Of a stretch of 64,000 bases of DNA, positions 1 to 11,465 are shown piece by piece. Numbering within the stretch: the stretch's first letter is position 1; every line of letters begins with the position of its first letter. This stretch comes from Odobenus rosmarus divergens. Taxonomy: Eukaryota > Chordata > Mammalia > Carnivora > Odobenidae. The stretch spans positions 1,303,065 to 1,367,064 of the forward strand of contig NW_004450287.1 in the NCBI RefSeq assembly GCF_000321225.1, given 5' to 3'. The position numbers were made by a program, and so were the translations under genes. The notes beneath the pieces were generated by a model. It did not search any database. It was not told where the DNA came from and saw only the letters and a list, made by a program, of their open reading frames with translations.

Positions 1-1093
1 TTTTATACATTTTTAAGGTAGCATCTGAGATATTTTCATTGTAAGTTCAAATTGTTGTAATGAATGTCATTTCTGGCATGTTATAATATTCACAATACAA
101 AATAAAATATCTTAGAAAATCCATCCAATGGAATCTATATACCATAATTATTTAATACCATTATTCATTTAAAAATATATGAACAGTTGAAAAATTTACA
201 TTATTCCTTTTTATTTCCATTCCACTTCCAGAGTTTTATAATATGACATTTATACTCAGAAGTCCATTATCAATTGAAATTTAATTTCAAAAATTTCTGG
301 ACCTTATATGTCCTAAAAATATCCTGAAATGAGCTACCATTATAATTACTAGTGCACATTTGGTCAAAGCAACATAAATATATTGATATTAAGCATGATA
401 TAAAGATTTATTGAAAATACATTTCTTAATTAGCTAAGTTTCTTCAACTAATTAATGTGGTCAGAATTTGTTTGCTAGGCTGAGAAAGGGTTCGTCATAC
501 ATTTTATTCCTTTTTTTCTTCTTTTGAAGACGTGCTAAGACTATTTGTTCATGAAAAATTATGAATGATGGGAATAGAAGTTTGTTTTAGCTACGTCACA
601 AAATTCTTTAAACTCCTTCCAAGTTATGTGCAAAAAACCCTTAGTGATCTATTGTTGAAAACTATTTTTAATGATTAACTGACACTTTGGTTAAGTCCTT
701 CAGTTTCATTGAAAGGAAAAGCTGAAAACCATCTGCAAAAGTGTAGCTACCAAGTAATTAGGGACATTTTACTTCTGTCTCTGGTGCCCCTTTTTCATCC
801 TAGGGCAATGTTAACACAGTTAAGATTAGGAGTGGGTGAAAGGTATGCCTCTTTTTGGTGAAGGGAAAAAAGGATGATTGGGCAAGGTGAGGCGGGTTCT
901 TTAGCAGCTCAGTTTTGGAAAAACAGGGCATATGGAAGTTGAAAACCTAACCACTAATTCTCTTAAAAACTATCTATGTGCTGCTCACACATCTCTTAGA
1001 AATTCCTGGTATACCTCCAGAGCTGAGTATACCCCAGTTTGAAGAGCACTGGGCTAGACCTGAAAGTATACGAATTCCATTAGCTTTAGTTTC
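1..1093. other. Intergenic AT-rich DNA, no feature recognised
   Basis: No SINE, coding exon or RNA gene is visible; the short open frames here lack coding character. Confidence 0.7.
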
Positions 1094-1110
1094 AAAGTGT
1101 GATATTTTCT

Positions 1111-1290
1111 TTTTTAAGATTTTATTTATTTATTTGCGAGAGCACAAGCAGGGGGAGGGGCAGAGGGAGAGGGAGAAGCAGACTCCCCACTGAGCAGGGA
1201 GCCTGACGCTGGGGCTCGATCCCAGAACTCTGGGATCATGACCTGAGCAGAAGGCAGCTGCTTAACTGACCGAGCCACCCAGGCGCCCCC
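1111..1290 (-). mobile_element. CAN SINE with target duplication
   Basis: Reverse-oriented tRNA-Lys-derived SINE: T-rich tail, then ...GAGCCACCCAGGCGCCCC. Flanked by AAAGTGTGATATTTTCT (1094-1110) and a one-mismatch copy at 1291-1307. Confidence 0.95.
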
Positions 1291-1396
1291 AAAGTGTGGT
1301 ATTTTCTGACTTTGACATTACCTCCAGATTCTGGGGGCAGTTAACTTATTTGGAATTTAAGCCCCCTATGAAATTATTGCATGAAGTTGTGTAGAA

Positions 1397-1590
1397 AGCC
1401 TGGGTGGCTCAGTCCTTGAGCGGCTACCTTGGCTCAGACCCTGGGATTGAGCCCTGTATCCCTGCATCCGGCTCCCTGCTCTGCGGGAAGCCTACTTCTC
1501 CCTCTCCCACTCCCCCTCCTTATGTTCCCTCTCTCACTGCGTCTCTCTCTGTCAAATAAATAAAATAAATTCTTAAAAAAAAAAAGAAAG
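1397..1590 (+). mobile_element. CAN SINE, diverged
   Basis: GCCTGGGTGGCTCAG head and TCAAATAAATAAAATAAATTCTTAAAA tail features, with several substitutions in the tRNA part. Confidence 0.9.
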
Positions 1591-1877
1591 AAAACCCTGC
1601 TTTAGGACATTTCTTCATAGCACTGTACCTTTATGGCCCTGGCCATCTTTCTCCCTTCCCTGTTTTCTCACATGGTCCTTCTGAAGGTAACTGGTTTGCA
1701 TTTGTAAACTTAGGAAAGAGGATTAGAATGAAATCTGTGGCTACTGATCAGAGCCTAGTTAATCAACCTATCAGGAAAATCAATTTGTGAACCAAACAGT
1801 ATCTTTAAACTAAATATTTGAGATGGATCCCCTATAAAAATTGATAATGTATATGTGGTTTTAGTAACTGAGTTTTC

Positions 1878-2043
1878 TTTTTTTTTTTTTAAAGATTATT
1901 TATTTGACAGAGAGATAGAGCAAGAGCACAAGTAGGCAGAGAGGCAGGCAGAGGGAGAGGGAAAAGCTGGGGCTCGATCCCACCTGGGATCATGATCTGA
2001 GACAAAGGCAGGCGCTTAACCAACTGAGCCACTCAGGCACTCC
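1878..2043 (-). mobile_element. CAN SINE, internally deleted, with target duplication
   Basis: The tail and head are present but the middle is shortened near GGGGCTCGATCCCACCTGGG. Target repeat AGTAACTGAGTTTTC at 1863-1877 and 2044-2058. Confidence 0.93.
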
Positions 2044-2076
2044 AGTAACTGAGTTTTCAATAAAACTAAATATTAA

Positions 2077-2304
2077 GGGGCGCCTGGGTGGCTCAGTCGT
2101 TAAGTGTCTGCCTTCAGCTCAGGTCATGATCCCAGGGTCCTGGGATCGAGCCCCACATCGGGCTCCCTGCTCAGCGGGAAGCCTGCTTCTCCCTCTCCTG
2201 CTCCCCCTGCTTGTGTTCCCTCTCTCGCTGTGTCTCTCTCTGTCAAATAAATAAATAAAATCTTTAAAAAATAAATAAATAACTAAATAAATAACTAAAT
2301 AAAT
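2077..2304 (+). mobile_element. CAN SINE, young
   Basis: Near-consensus GGGGCGCCTGGGTGGCTCAG to AAATAAAATCTTTAAAA, followed by a variable (AAAT)n/(AACT)n tail. Confidence 0.95.
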
Positions 2305-2564
2305 ATTAAACCTCTACCCCTACTTCATAGTTCTCATTCTTTATAGCCAATATAAAAAAATTCATATTGTAAAAATAATCTATTTTTGTACAACTCACAT
2401 ATACGAAGAAGGCATTTTATTTTTTACTTCATCTTTCTCAGAGAATAGTGAGCTAACTCCTATTTGTGAGTAATTAAAACGCAGACAAACTGCAATCACA
2501 ACATGGTTAGCTATCTTTAAATTCTGAATTTTCAAATATTTTTTAAATGCTACTCACCTAATTT

Positions 2565-2673
2565 TTAATTTTTTTAAAATTTTAAGTAGGCTCCACACTC
2601 AACATGGGGCTTGAACTCACAACCCTGAGATCAAGTCACATACTCTACTGACTAAGCCAGTCAAAGCACCCCT
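2565..2673 (-). mobile_element. Old short tRNA-Lys-type CAN SINE
   Basis: Degenerate reverse copy of the short subfamily (GTAGGCTCCACACTCAACATGG), without the CT-rich body. Confidence 0.75.
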
Positions 2674-2695
2674 GATATTAAAACCATAGCTTCAG

Positions 2696-2886
2696 AGGGA
2701 TGCCTCAGTGGCTCAGTTGGTTAAGTATCTACCTTCAGCTCAGGTCATGATTCTAGGGGCCTGGGATCAAGTCCCGCATAGGGATCCTTGCTCAGCGGGG
2801 AGCCTGCTTCTCCCTCTGCCTGCTGGAGGCTCCCCATTTGTGCTCTCTGACAAATAAATAAATAAAATCTTTAAAAATAAATAAAT
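2696..2886 (+). mobile_element. CAN SINE, diverged
   Basis: Head GGGATGCCTCAGTGGCTCAG and tail ACAAATAAATAAATAAAATC. The flanks CCATAGCTTCA and CCATAACTTCA look like a target duplication. Confidence 0.92.
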
Positions 2887-3169
2887 AAATCCATAACTTC
2901 ACAGTTAAGCAACATTTCATTTGTGTGTATTTTTAATGACCTAGTATAGAAGATGTAATTGGAATTATTTTTATTCACTAGCTTTAGTTCTTAAAAACTT
3001 CAAAACAATCTTCCTACAACTGTACACTTACATTGTATAGCATGCAAATATTATCAGCACTTCACACCTACGGTATTTCTGCTCTACTAGTTTATTCTGC
3101 TCTGATCAATTTATTCTGATCTACGTTTTAGTCTTTTGTTGAAGTCCAAGATTGTGTATACCTAGTGTT

Positions 3170-3860
3170 TGCAAATTTGTGCATTCATATATTGATTCAT
3201 TTGACCAATCCTTACTGATTGTGATGTCACAGTCACTGTTTCTAGATGATGGAAATACAATATCAAGCAAAGCCAGAAATACTCCTTGCCCTCATGGAGT
3301 TTTGGTTTACTGAGGGAGCATGCAATAATCAAATAATTACACATGTTTAAAAATTGCAATTATGACAAGTACTGTGAAGGAGAATTAAAAAATGCTAGGA
3401 AAATCTGCAACAGGATATTTGAATATTGGTGGGTGTGGGTGGTTAGGAAAAGCTGCCCTGAGGAAGTGATCTAAGGATGACTGTGAATTAATTAGGAGAA
3501 AGGAGGGAAAAACATTTCTGACTGGAAACAGCCTGTACAAAGGCCAGGCAGGTAGGTATCAAAGCAAACATGAAGGAAAGAAAAAGCCTAGCTTCAGGAG
3601 GAGTGTCAGCAGCTGGGAGGGAAACCAGGCATGAGATGGAGCTACAGTATGAAAGTCAGCCAGACCTCGCTGGACTCTACAGGCCAGTGTTTTGAAAGTG
3701 TTTTGATATGTAGACCAAGAGAAAATAATTGAGACCTTTGTAGGGTTTTAAGCATGAGTGTGGGTGGGGTGATAGGATCAGATCTGAATTCTGAACAGAT
3801 TACTGGCTTCACTGTAGGAATGGATTAGAGGGCAGGGTGAGAATGTATGGTTTACTGAGA
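3170..3860 (-). mobile_element. Ancient L2 LINE fragment
   Basis: Diverged text such as TGCCCTCATGGAGTTT, GAGGAAGTGATCTAAGGATG and CAAAGGCCAGGCAGG follows the reverse complement of the L2 3' region. Boundaries are approximate. Confidence 0.6.
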
Positions 3861-4379
3861 TAGATGCTTCCCTGAATATTTGCATGTAAACTTGAGACTT
3901 TGAAACTTCAGCTTTTAAAGAGATTGGGATTTTCTAAGAAAAGAAACACTGGTTTTGGCTTTTAAATCTTTTATGTTTATTTTTTAGGGGTAAGGCAAAA
4001 TGGATTCACAGTGAGTAGAGAAAAAGAATGAATAAGTACTCCTTCCCAGAAGTCCTGGGAAAAAGCATGTCATTGATTATCAAAGTTAACTTTTTCTCCC
4101 AAAATGAAAATAGCTCTATTGATTTTTGGGGATTATATACCCAATATAAATTATATTCTCAATATACAGCAGTACAGAAAATGTGTCAAATTTTTTTCAA
4201 AACTGAAATTCAACTACTGAGAGAATTATCATCCCCATTCTGGTGACTTACCCTTTTAAACTACTGTCCATGCTAGTATCCACATATGAAGTTATGTATA
4301 TATTCTAGAAACCATTGCTATCAATAAACATTAATGGTTGAATTAATTATTCCTATTATATATGTTAATTATTGCTTTT

Positions 4380-5345
4380 TTTCACTCAACACTAAGCCCT
4401 GGACTCATAAAATGCCACATCAACCTTTTTAATGGTTGGTCAATAATTCATTATAAGCATGTACCATAATGTATGTAAATAACCCCATATTGATGAAAGC
4501 TCAAGTTTTTTAGGCTTATAAACAGTGCTACAATTAATGTCCTTGCACAGACATCTTAATATACCTGTCTAGGATAAATTTCTAGAAAGGAAAATTGCTG
4601 GGTAAAAAGATATATATTTTTTTCTATTTTGATACATACAGCCAAACAGCCTACCAAATAAGTTATTCTACATTCCCAATTATATTTACTTTACTATACC
4701 TCTGATGGATTAAAAAATTATTTATCCACTGGTGTTTTTTTTCCCCCCACTGGTGTTTTTTATGCACACTGCTCTGATTACTAGCCAATCTACATACCTT
4801 CCGGTATGTTTACTAGTCATTTGTATTCCTTCTTATATAGTTTTCTATGTCTTTTGCACATTTTTTTCTTCTACCAGGTATGTGTTTGACCTATTGATTT
4901 ACAAGAGCTCTTTGTATATTAGTGATATTAAGCCTTTGTCATATATATCCCAGATTTCTTTTTCCTAGAACACCTAAAAAAAAAAAACTCTATTATGTCT
5001 CTGAAAAACTTTTGTTTTAAAAACTTTTGTTTTGGGGTACCAGGGTGGCTCAGTCGTTAAGCGTCTGCCTTTGGCTCAGGTCATGATCCCAGGGTCCTGG
5101 GATCAAGCCCCGCATCGCATTGGGCTCCTTGCTCAGTGGGAAGCCTGCTTCTCCCTCTCCCACTCCCCCTGCTTGTGTTCCCTCTCTCACTGTCTCTCTC
5201 TCTGTCAAATAAATAAAATCTTAAAAAAGAAAAACTTTTGTTTTATAATTTTATATAGTCAATTCTGTCAGAGCTTTTTCTTTAAAGCTCTTGTTTATAT
5301 GTTCTACTTAGACCTAGGTCTTTCATGGCCCAATATTATCAAAAT
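4380..5345 (-). mobile_element. Ancient L1M fragment, split by a SINE at 5034
   Basis: ATTGCTGGGTAAAAAG, CTAGGATAAATTTCTAGAA and ACAAGAGCTCTTTGTATATT are typical of old L1 3' sequence read in reverse. Confidence 0.65.
5034..5230 (+). mobile_element. CAN SINE with target duplication
   Basis: GGGGTACCAGGGTGGCTCAG head. AAAACTTTTGTTTT occurs on both sides. Confidence 0.94.
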
Positions 5346-5357
5346 ACTTCCCTAACT

Positions 5358-5558
5358 GGGGGCGCCTGGGTGGCTCAGTTTAAGTGTCTGCCTTTGGCTC
5401 AGGGCTCAGATCATTATCCCAGGGTCCTGGGATCAAGCCCCGAGTCGTGTAGGGCTCCCTGCTCAGCAGGAAGCCTGCTTCTCCCTCTCCCACTCCCCCT
5501 GCTTGTGTTCCCTCTCGCTGTGTCTGTCAAATAAATAAAATCTTAAAAAAAAAAAAAC
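5358..5558 (+). mobile_element. CAN SINE with target duplication
   Basis: GGGGGCGCCTGGGTGGCTCAG-type head, A-rich end. ACTTCCCTAACT at 5346-5357 is repeated as ACTTCCCTAATT after the tail. Confidence 0.95.
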
Positions 5559-5599
5559 ACTTCCCTAATTGTATTTTGTTTCGGTACTTTTTACACTTT

Positions 5600-6060
5600 T
5601 GAGAGCATTTCTGGAGGGCAATCAAATGATACTAATGACTTTATGAAAATGTTTATTCCTCTTGCAAGAAATTCCCCTTTTAGGATTTATCCAAAAGAAA
5701 TAATAGACACAAAGTTTTAGTTTCAAGAATATTCACTAAAGAATTGTTTATAATTACCAAAAAAAACTGTAAACAATGATAAATCCAACAATATAAGACC
5801 GGTTAAATAAATTATGGTATATCCATAGCCATTAAAATGACACTAAAAATATTTAATCATATTAAAACATATTAATAACTAGAAGCACAAATATGCTAAG
5901 ATCCAGTTCATAAACACCAAAAAAACCACTTTAGCTAGGCACAGAAAAAGATGACTATATTTACACAATAGTGGTTAGTTTTGTTACCAGAAAAAATGAA
6001 TTATCTTTTTTCTTATTTTTTTCTATGAGCATGTTTAAAGTATGAAAAAAGTTTAAAATT
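5600..6060 (+). mobile_element. Ancient L1M fragment
   Basis: AGGATTTATCCAAAAGAAATAAT, GAATTGTTTATAATTACC and GGTTAAATAAATTATGGTATAT resemble the forward 3' region of old L1 elements. Confidence 0.6.
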
Positions 6061-6139
6061 GAGTGTAGCCTATAATTATGCAGATATAGGGTATCATGTG
6101 TGTTTTAGTAGGGAAGGATGCCTTAGACTAGAGACTGTC

Positions 6140-6310
6140 TTCAACCTTACAAATGTCACTTCTGCCTCATCCAATAATCTTGAGCAAGTTGGTTAACCCT
6201 TTTGTACTTGAGTTTCGTCATCTGTTAAATGAGGATAATAATACCTATCTTGATTTAACTTACAAGACAGTGTGTAAACTGTAATTCACTGTAAGCTACA
6301 TAGAAAATAG
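6140..6310 (+). repeat. MIR element
   Basis: AATCTTGAGCAAGTTGGTTAACC and CATCTGTTAAATGAGGATAATAATACCTA match the MIR core and 3' part. Confidence 0.7.
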
Positions 6311-6329
6311 TGTTAATAATAATAATATT

Positions 6330-7025
6330 ATTTATATTTGATGAATATGGAGATAAGTATACAGCTGTGAAACCATCACCACTATCTATGCTATGAACAT
6401 ATCCATCACCTTCAAAAGTTTTCTACTGCTGGGGTGCCTGGGTGGCTCAGTCGTTAAGCATCTGCCTTCAGCTCGGGGCACGATCCCAGGGTCCTGGAAT
6501 TGAGCCCCGCATCGGGCTCCCTGCTCCACGGAAAGCCTGCTTCTCCCTCTCCCACTCCCCCTGCTTGTGTTCCCTCTCTCGCTGTGTCTCTCTGTCAAAT
6601 AAATAAATTAAAAAAAAAAAAAGTTTTCTACTGCCCACTTTGTTATTACTTTTTTGTGAAGGACACTTAAGACCTACGTTCTTAGCAGAATTTTATACAG
6701 TACAGTATTGTTAAATATAGGCACGACGCTATACAGTAGATGTCTAAGACTATTCACCTTGCATAGCTGAAACTTTGTACCCTTTGACTAACACCTCTCA
6801 TTTCCTCCCCCACCCCAACGCCTGGCAACCATTACTCCACTTTCTGCTTCTAGGAGTTTGACTGAATACCTCATAAAAGTAGTATCATGCAGTATTTTTC
6901 CTTCTGTGTCTGGCTTATTTCACTTACCATAATGTCCTCCAGTTTTATCCATGTTGTTGCAAATGGCAAGATTTCCTTCTTTTTTTAGTACAGAATAATA
7001 TTCCATTGTATATATATGATTATTT
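6330..7025 (-). mobile_element. Ancient L1M fragment, split by a SINE at 6430
   Basis: ACAGCTGTGAAACCATCACC before the SINE; after it, CCTCCAGTTTTATCCATGTTG and ATAATATTCCATTGTATATA, typical reverse L1M 3' end. Confidence 0.75.
6430..6618 (+). mobile_element. CAN SINE inserted in L1M
   Basis: Near-consensus copy. AAAAGTTTTCTACTGC at 6414-6429 is repeated directly after the A-rich tail. Confidence 0.96.
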
Positions 7026-7139
7026 TTTTAACGTAAATTCAGTGGAAACATTAGTTCAGTACTTTAAAAAATGCCTTTTACTTAGTAAGGAAAGAAAAAA
7101 GAAGAAACAGAAGAAAAAGTTGCCTAGCAAAACACATTG

Positions 7140-7290
7140 CAAGGAAAGATAAATTATTCAACAAACATTTCCTAATTGCCTACTATGTGCCAAGCTGGGA
7201 TTGGGGTAGGGGATTATAAGAGTGAATAACACACAGTTACATTCTCAGGTACTTCATTCTGGTGGATGACACATGTCAATCCCACAGACA
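7140..7290 (-). mobile_element. Ancient L2 fragment
   Basis: CAACAAACATTTCCTAATTGCC and CTACTATGTGCCAAGCTGG resemble the reverse complement of the L2 3' end. Confidence 0.55.
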
Positions 7291-7299
7291 GAAGTAAAG

Positions 7300-8877
7300 G
7301 CCATTGACCCTAGAAACTAAAGAGGCAAAGTGTCCCTACCACGGCAGTAAACGACAGTCACATTTGGCTATCAAAGATCAGCTGACCAAGGTATAGGATC
7401 TCTGCCTCACAGCAGTTCTAGTGGGCCGGTATCAAGGTATCAAGGTAACCTACAGCACTTTTACATAGCCTAAAGTGAAATTAGGAGATAAATTGGTTGG
7501 GGAATGCCCCATTCTTGAGGGGTTCCCCTGGTAAGCATAAGGGGGAATCCCCTTAAATATGGTAGAACCCCCAACAGCAAATGTAGGGGCTTAGGGGAGA
7601 ACAGATCCCTGCTTGCTAGCAGGAGACTGGAAGGGGTGGGGGAATTCTTAAAAACTCCATTTACAGAACAGGAGATCCCCTTCTGTTACTCAAAGTCCCC
7701 TCTTAGGGCTGTTTTGAGACATTTGTGAGTACTATCTTCTACTTTGCTTCTGATTCCATCTGCCTTAGGATTTGGAGAAAGACAACTGAATATATATTTA
7801 TACAGAATAAATGATAAAAATATAAATACATACACACACCACACAGTCACACTATTTGGTTGTTGGAAGTTCAGTAGTCCTAGATATAAGTCATTTATTT
7901 GTACCATTTGAATCTAGTATTCATTCCTAATTAATCCATGTTTAAATATAATTCCAGATAGAAAACAAGGTGATTTTTACAAAATATAAGGTAAGATATA
8001 TGTCTGAGGAAAACACAGTCCTGACACAATTCACACCATTAGGGATTCAAACACTTCTGGTGACTCTGGTGCTACCAGAAAGCAAAAATAATAATACTAG
8101 CATAAACTCACATAATGCCTATTAGGTACTAGACAAATAAGATGAAAAGAAGCAAAGATACGCATTTAACAGTTTGGGAACGAAAACAATTTGTAAAGTT
8201 GAAATAAAAATTAAGTCCATTTTCACTTACCATTACCTTAATCCTAGATAAGCAATTAACTTCAGTAATTCTTCTCTCTTTTTATGGGGGTGGCAGTGGT
8301 GGTTAAAATACAATAAATAATGCATTTATTTGCAAAGTACCTGGAATTGAAAAAATGCGTTAAGGACAAAGTACAGTATTATTATAACATTCTTCTATAT
8401 ATTACATGGAAGCACATATTATATGTGCCCAAGCAGGCAGAATCCTTTCTTCTCCAAGGTACAAATTAGGTGTCATGATTCTACTGTCTTAGATTTCCCA
8501 ACAATTAAAACAAAGCAGGACACAAAGAAGAAGAAAAAACCCCACAAACAGTACCAAGTGAGGATCTTCATCAGAATTTCAAGCTGTTGATCACTGGTAG
8601 GCAGATGACAATATGATTATTACTGGAAAAATAACTCAAAGCCAAAGCCTTTTTGTGGCAGGTTATCAGCATCATTCTTTACATTAAAATCATATTTCGT
8701 CTCTAAGATACAACTAATACTTTTTGTTTGATATATAATACTGTTTATTTCTACAGACACTAAAATTATAGTGAATTAAGTGGAAGTCGCTTTGTATAAT
8801 ACAATCAACAGTATATATGAGTCTCGATGTCCATGCATGTGCTTATCCATTGAAAAATATTAATACTAATGGTATTT
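7300..8877. other. Intergenic DNA, nothing recognised
   Basis: AT-rich unique-looking sequence with no coding signal, RNA gene or clear repeat. Confidence 0.6.
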
Positions 8878-9074
8878 TTTTTTTTTTAGATTTTATTTAT
8901 TTATTTGACAGAGAGAGACATAGCGAGAGAGGGAACACAAGCAGGGGGAGTGGGAGAGGGAGAAGCGGGCTTCCCGCGGAGCAGGCAGCCTGACGCGGGG
9001 CTCGATCCCAGGATCCCGGGATCATGACCTGAGCCGAAGACAGACGCTTAATGACTGAGCCACCCAGGTGCCCC
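8878..9074 (-). mobile_element. CAN SINE, young, with target duplication
   Basis: Carries the GACATAGCGAGAGAGGGAACA body. AATACTAATGGTATTTT flanks both sides. Confidence 0.96.
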
Positions 9075-9482
9075 AATACTAATGGTATTTTATAATATGT
9101 CTGAGAAAATCTGTTTTTTAAAGTTAATCTTCAGAAACATACCATATTCCATACTCCACATTACATATTCAAAGCTATAATATTTTTCTTATTTTAAAAA
9201 TACAAATTTTGAGAACAGAACCATAAAACTAGAGGGCCTAAAAGCTGTAACACAAGCTCTTTATTAAACATATATAATTTTCCATTAATACATAATGCAG
9301 ACGATTAAAGCCTCTAACAATAATCTGTAAGTGAAAGAGTTTGTGCATATTTCCAATTTTTTCTATGCACATCCTAACGTATTTAATGTAAAAAGTGTAC
9401 CCTGCCATATAAATGTCCTTTTTCCCTTTTTCAAGAGTAATTATCTTGAATATATTTCATATTAGTTTGTGATTAAACTTTT

Positions 9483-9677
9483 TTTTTTAAGATTTTATTT
9501 ATTTATTTGAGAGAAAGAATGAGAGAGAGAGAGAGCACATGAGAGGGGGTATGGTCAGAGGGAGAAGCAGACTCCCTGCCGAGCAGGGAGCCCGATGCGG
9601 GACTTGATCCCGGGACTCCAGGATCATGACCTGAGCCGAAGGCAGTCGCTTAACCAACTGAGCCACCCAGGCGGCCC
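9483..9677 (-). mobile_element. CAN SINE with target duplication
   Basis: GAGAGAATGAGAGAGAGAG-type subfamily. TGTGATTAAACTTTT on both sides. Confidence 0.95.
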
Positions 9678-10147
9678 TGTGATTAAACTTTTAATATTAA
9701 TAAATTTCTTTAAAGTTAAAAAGCCTCACCATAGTTTGAGAACATCTTTTTAAAACCTGAAATAGGTTTGAATAAAAAATAAGATTTATTTCACATTTTA
9801 AAATAGTAAAACGAGTCTAAACACTTTAAAATTTAGCTTATTTAAAATTTCAAGGAGTATAAGGGCTCTAAGTTGGAAAACTCGACCAAGAGTATGAGTT
9901 TCATTTCTAGCTCAATCTGTTCTTCTAATCATTCTAAATTCCATATGCAATGTAAACAATTAAAAAATAAATCTTAATAACTAATTCTTGCCTTTAGATA
10001 CACAATCCTTGGAGTCGCACACAACGTCCGTATAAGCAGACTCCTCCCCGCTCCTGGGGAAAACCCTGCCTAATATTTATAACGTTATGACATACTGTAA
10101 TACTCACAAGGTGGTTGTAGAAGTATAAACACGACTGGAGTTATCTG

Positions 10148-10154
10148 ATTGGCT
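10148..10154 (-). promoter_or_regulatory. Possible inverted CCAAT box upstream of the CpG island
   Basis: GATTGGCTG reads as an inverted CCAAT core, the NF-Y type, about 700-900 bp upstream of the likely start region. The distance is large for a core promoter CCAAT box, so it may belong to an upstream or divergent start, or be chance. Confidence 0.25.
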
Positions 10155-10953
10155 GGTGGTGATGTAACACCCATGTCAATACTTCCCAGTGAACGCACGT
10201 GTTCGACCTTTTATTTAAATTTCCATTTCATCACAGCAATAAGACACTCGGGGCGGTGCATTTTCTGTGAAATGATTATTGCCTTGGGCCTGAGGTGCTG
10301 CCTCACACACACAATGCTGCAGACGAGGAGGTGTCGGTGGTTGTAACCTCCTTGTGTGAAAGGCACCGCCTGGTCCAGTCTTTGTGAAGGAACAAAATAA
10401 GTTCACTTCCTTGGGCACCGCCACCCACCCCTAGGAAATGACAAGGCTGGAGCGCAGCAGCCCCCACCGCACAGTTATTTCCAAAGTCCCAGGTGAACTC
10501 GTGGCGAGAGAAGGAAAATGTGCGTCCCGGGCGCGGGTAGGTGCGTGCGGGGAGCGGGGAGGCGGCCAGACCCTGACACTCGCCAGCTGTTTGTCCTCCG
10601 CGTAGCCCGGCCCCGGCCGCACACGCCCGCCCCCTCCCCGAGACCCCCAGCCAGCAGCTCGGCCTTTTGTCCCCCGCCCCTCGGCCGACTTCCTTCCCCC
10701 CCAGCCGCACCCCCGCCCCCAGGCCGGAGGCGCGGCCCAGCCCCTTTCCCGGTCCCCTGGCGCCCCCACCCCACCCCAGCCCAGCCCCAAGCCCAGCCCC
10801 CCTCCCCCAGCCCGGCCCCCACCCTTTCCCCCTCCAGCGGTTACTGCTACCCCGGTGCATTGTGGGCGCACGGTCCGTTGTTCATTTGCCATTCGACCTC
10901 CGCCAGGGCCTGGTCGGACGGAAACGCTCCGCCGGCTTTATTGTCGGTTCGTT

Positions 10954-10977
10954 ATGTGGCGGAGCCCAGCAGTTTAA
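10954..10977 (+). other. Upstream ORF in the ZBTB10 5' leader (7 codons plus stop)
   Basis: ATG TGG CGG ... TAA encodes MWRSPAV. It has G at -3 and is the only ATG I see between about 10,950 and the main start at 11466. It would act on translation only if the transcript starts upstream of 10,954, which is not shown by sequence alone. Confidence 0.4.
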
Positions 10978-11465
10978 CGTGCCTCTCGCCCTCAGCGCCT
11001 GGGAAGCCGGCGGCGGCGTCGGGACTCCTCGGCGCACCGGAGGAAGGATATCTGTTTGGAGGGTCGGTGTGTGCGCGCGGCTTTAAAGAGGGGGCAGCGG
11101 AGGGTCTCCCCGCACTCCGCCTCTCAACTTCGAAGGCCCCACGCGCCCTCGGCTCGCTGCTCACCTCTCCGCCGCCCGCCCCCTTCTCCGCGCGGGACGC
11201 TGCCCGGAGCACAGCGGGGCGGGGGTGGAGGACGAGGAGGCGGCCGGAGGCGGCGGCCCGGCGGGCGGCGGTGGACGCGTGAGGCAGCCCCGGGAGCGAG
11301 CGCGAGCCCGGCGGCCGGGCGGGAGGGCGAGGCCGAGCCCCGCGAGACCGGAACGCCGGGGGTGGGGGCGGGGGCGAAGCCGAGGGGGAGCGGCGGGGAG
11401 CGCGCGGGACGCGGCCCGAGGCCGGGCGCGAGCCGGGGCACCGGGCGGCGGCGGCGGCGCGCGCC

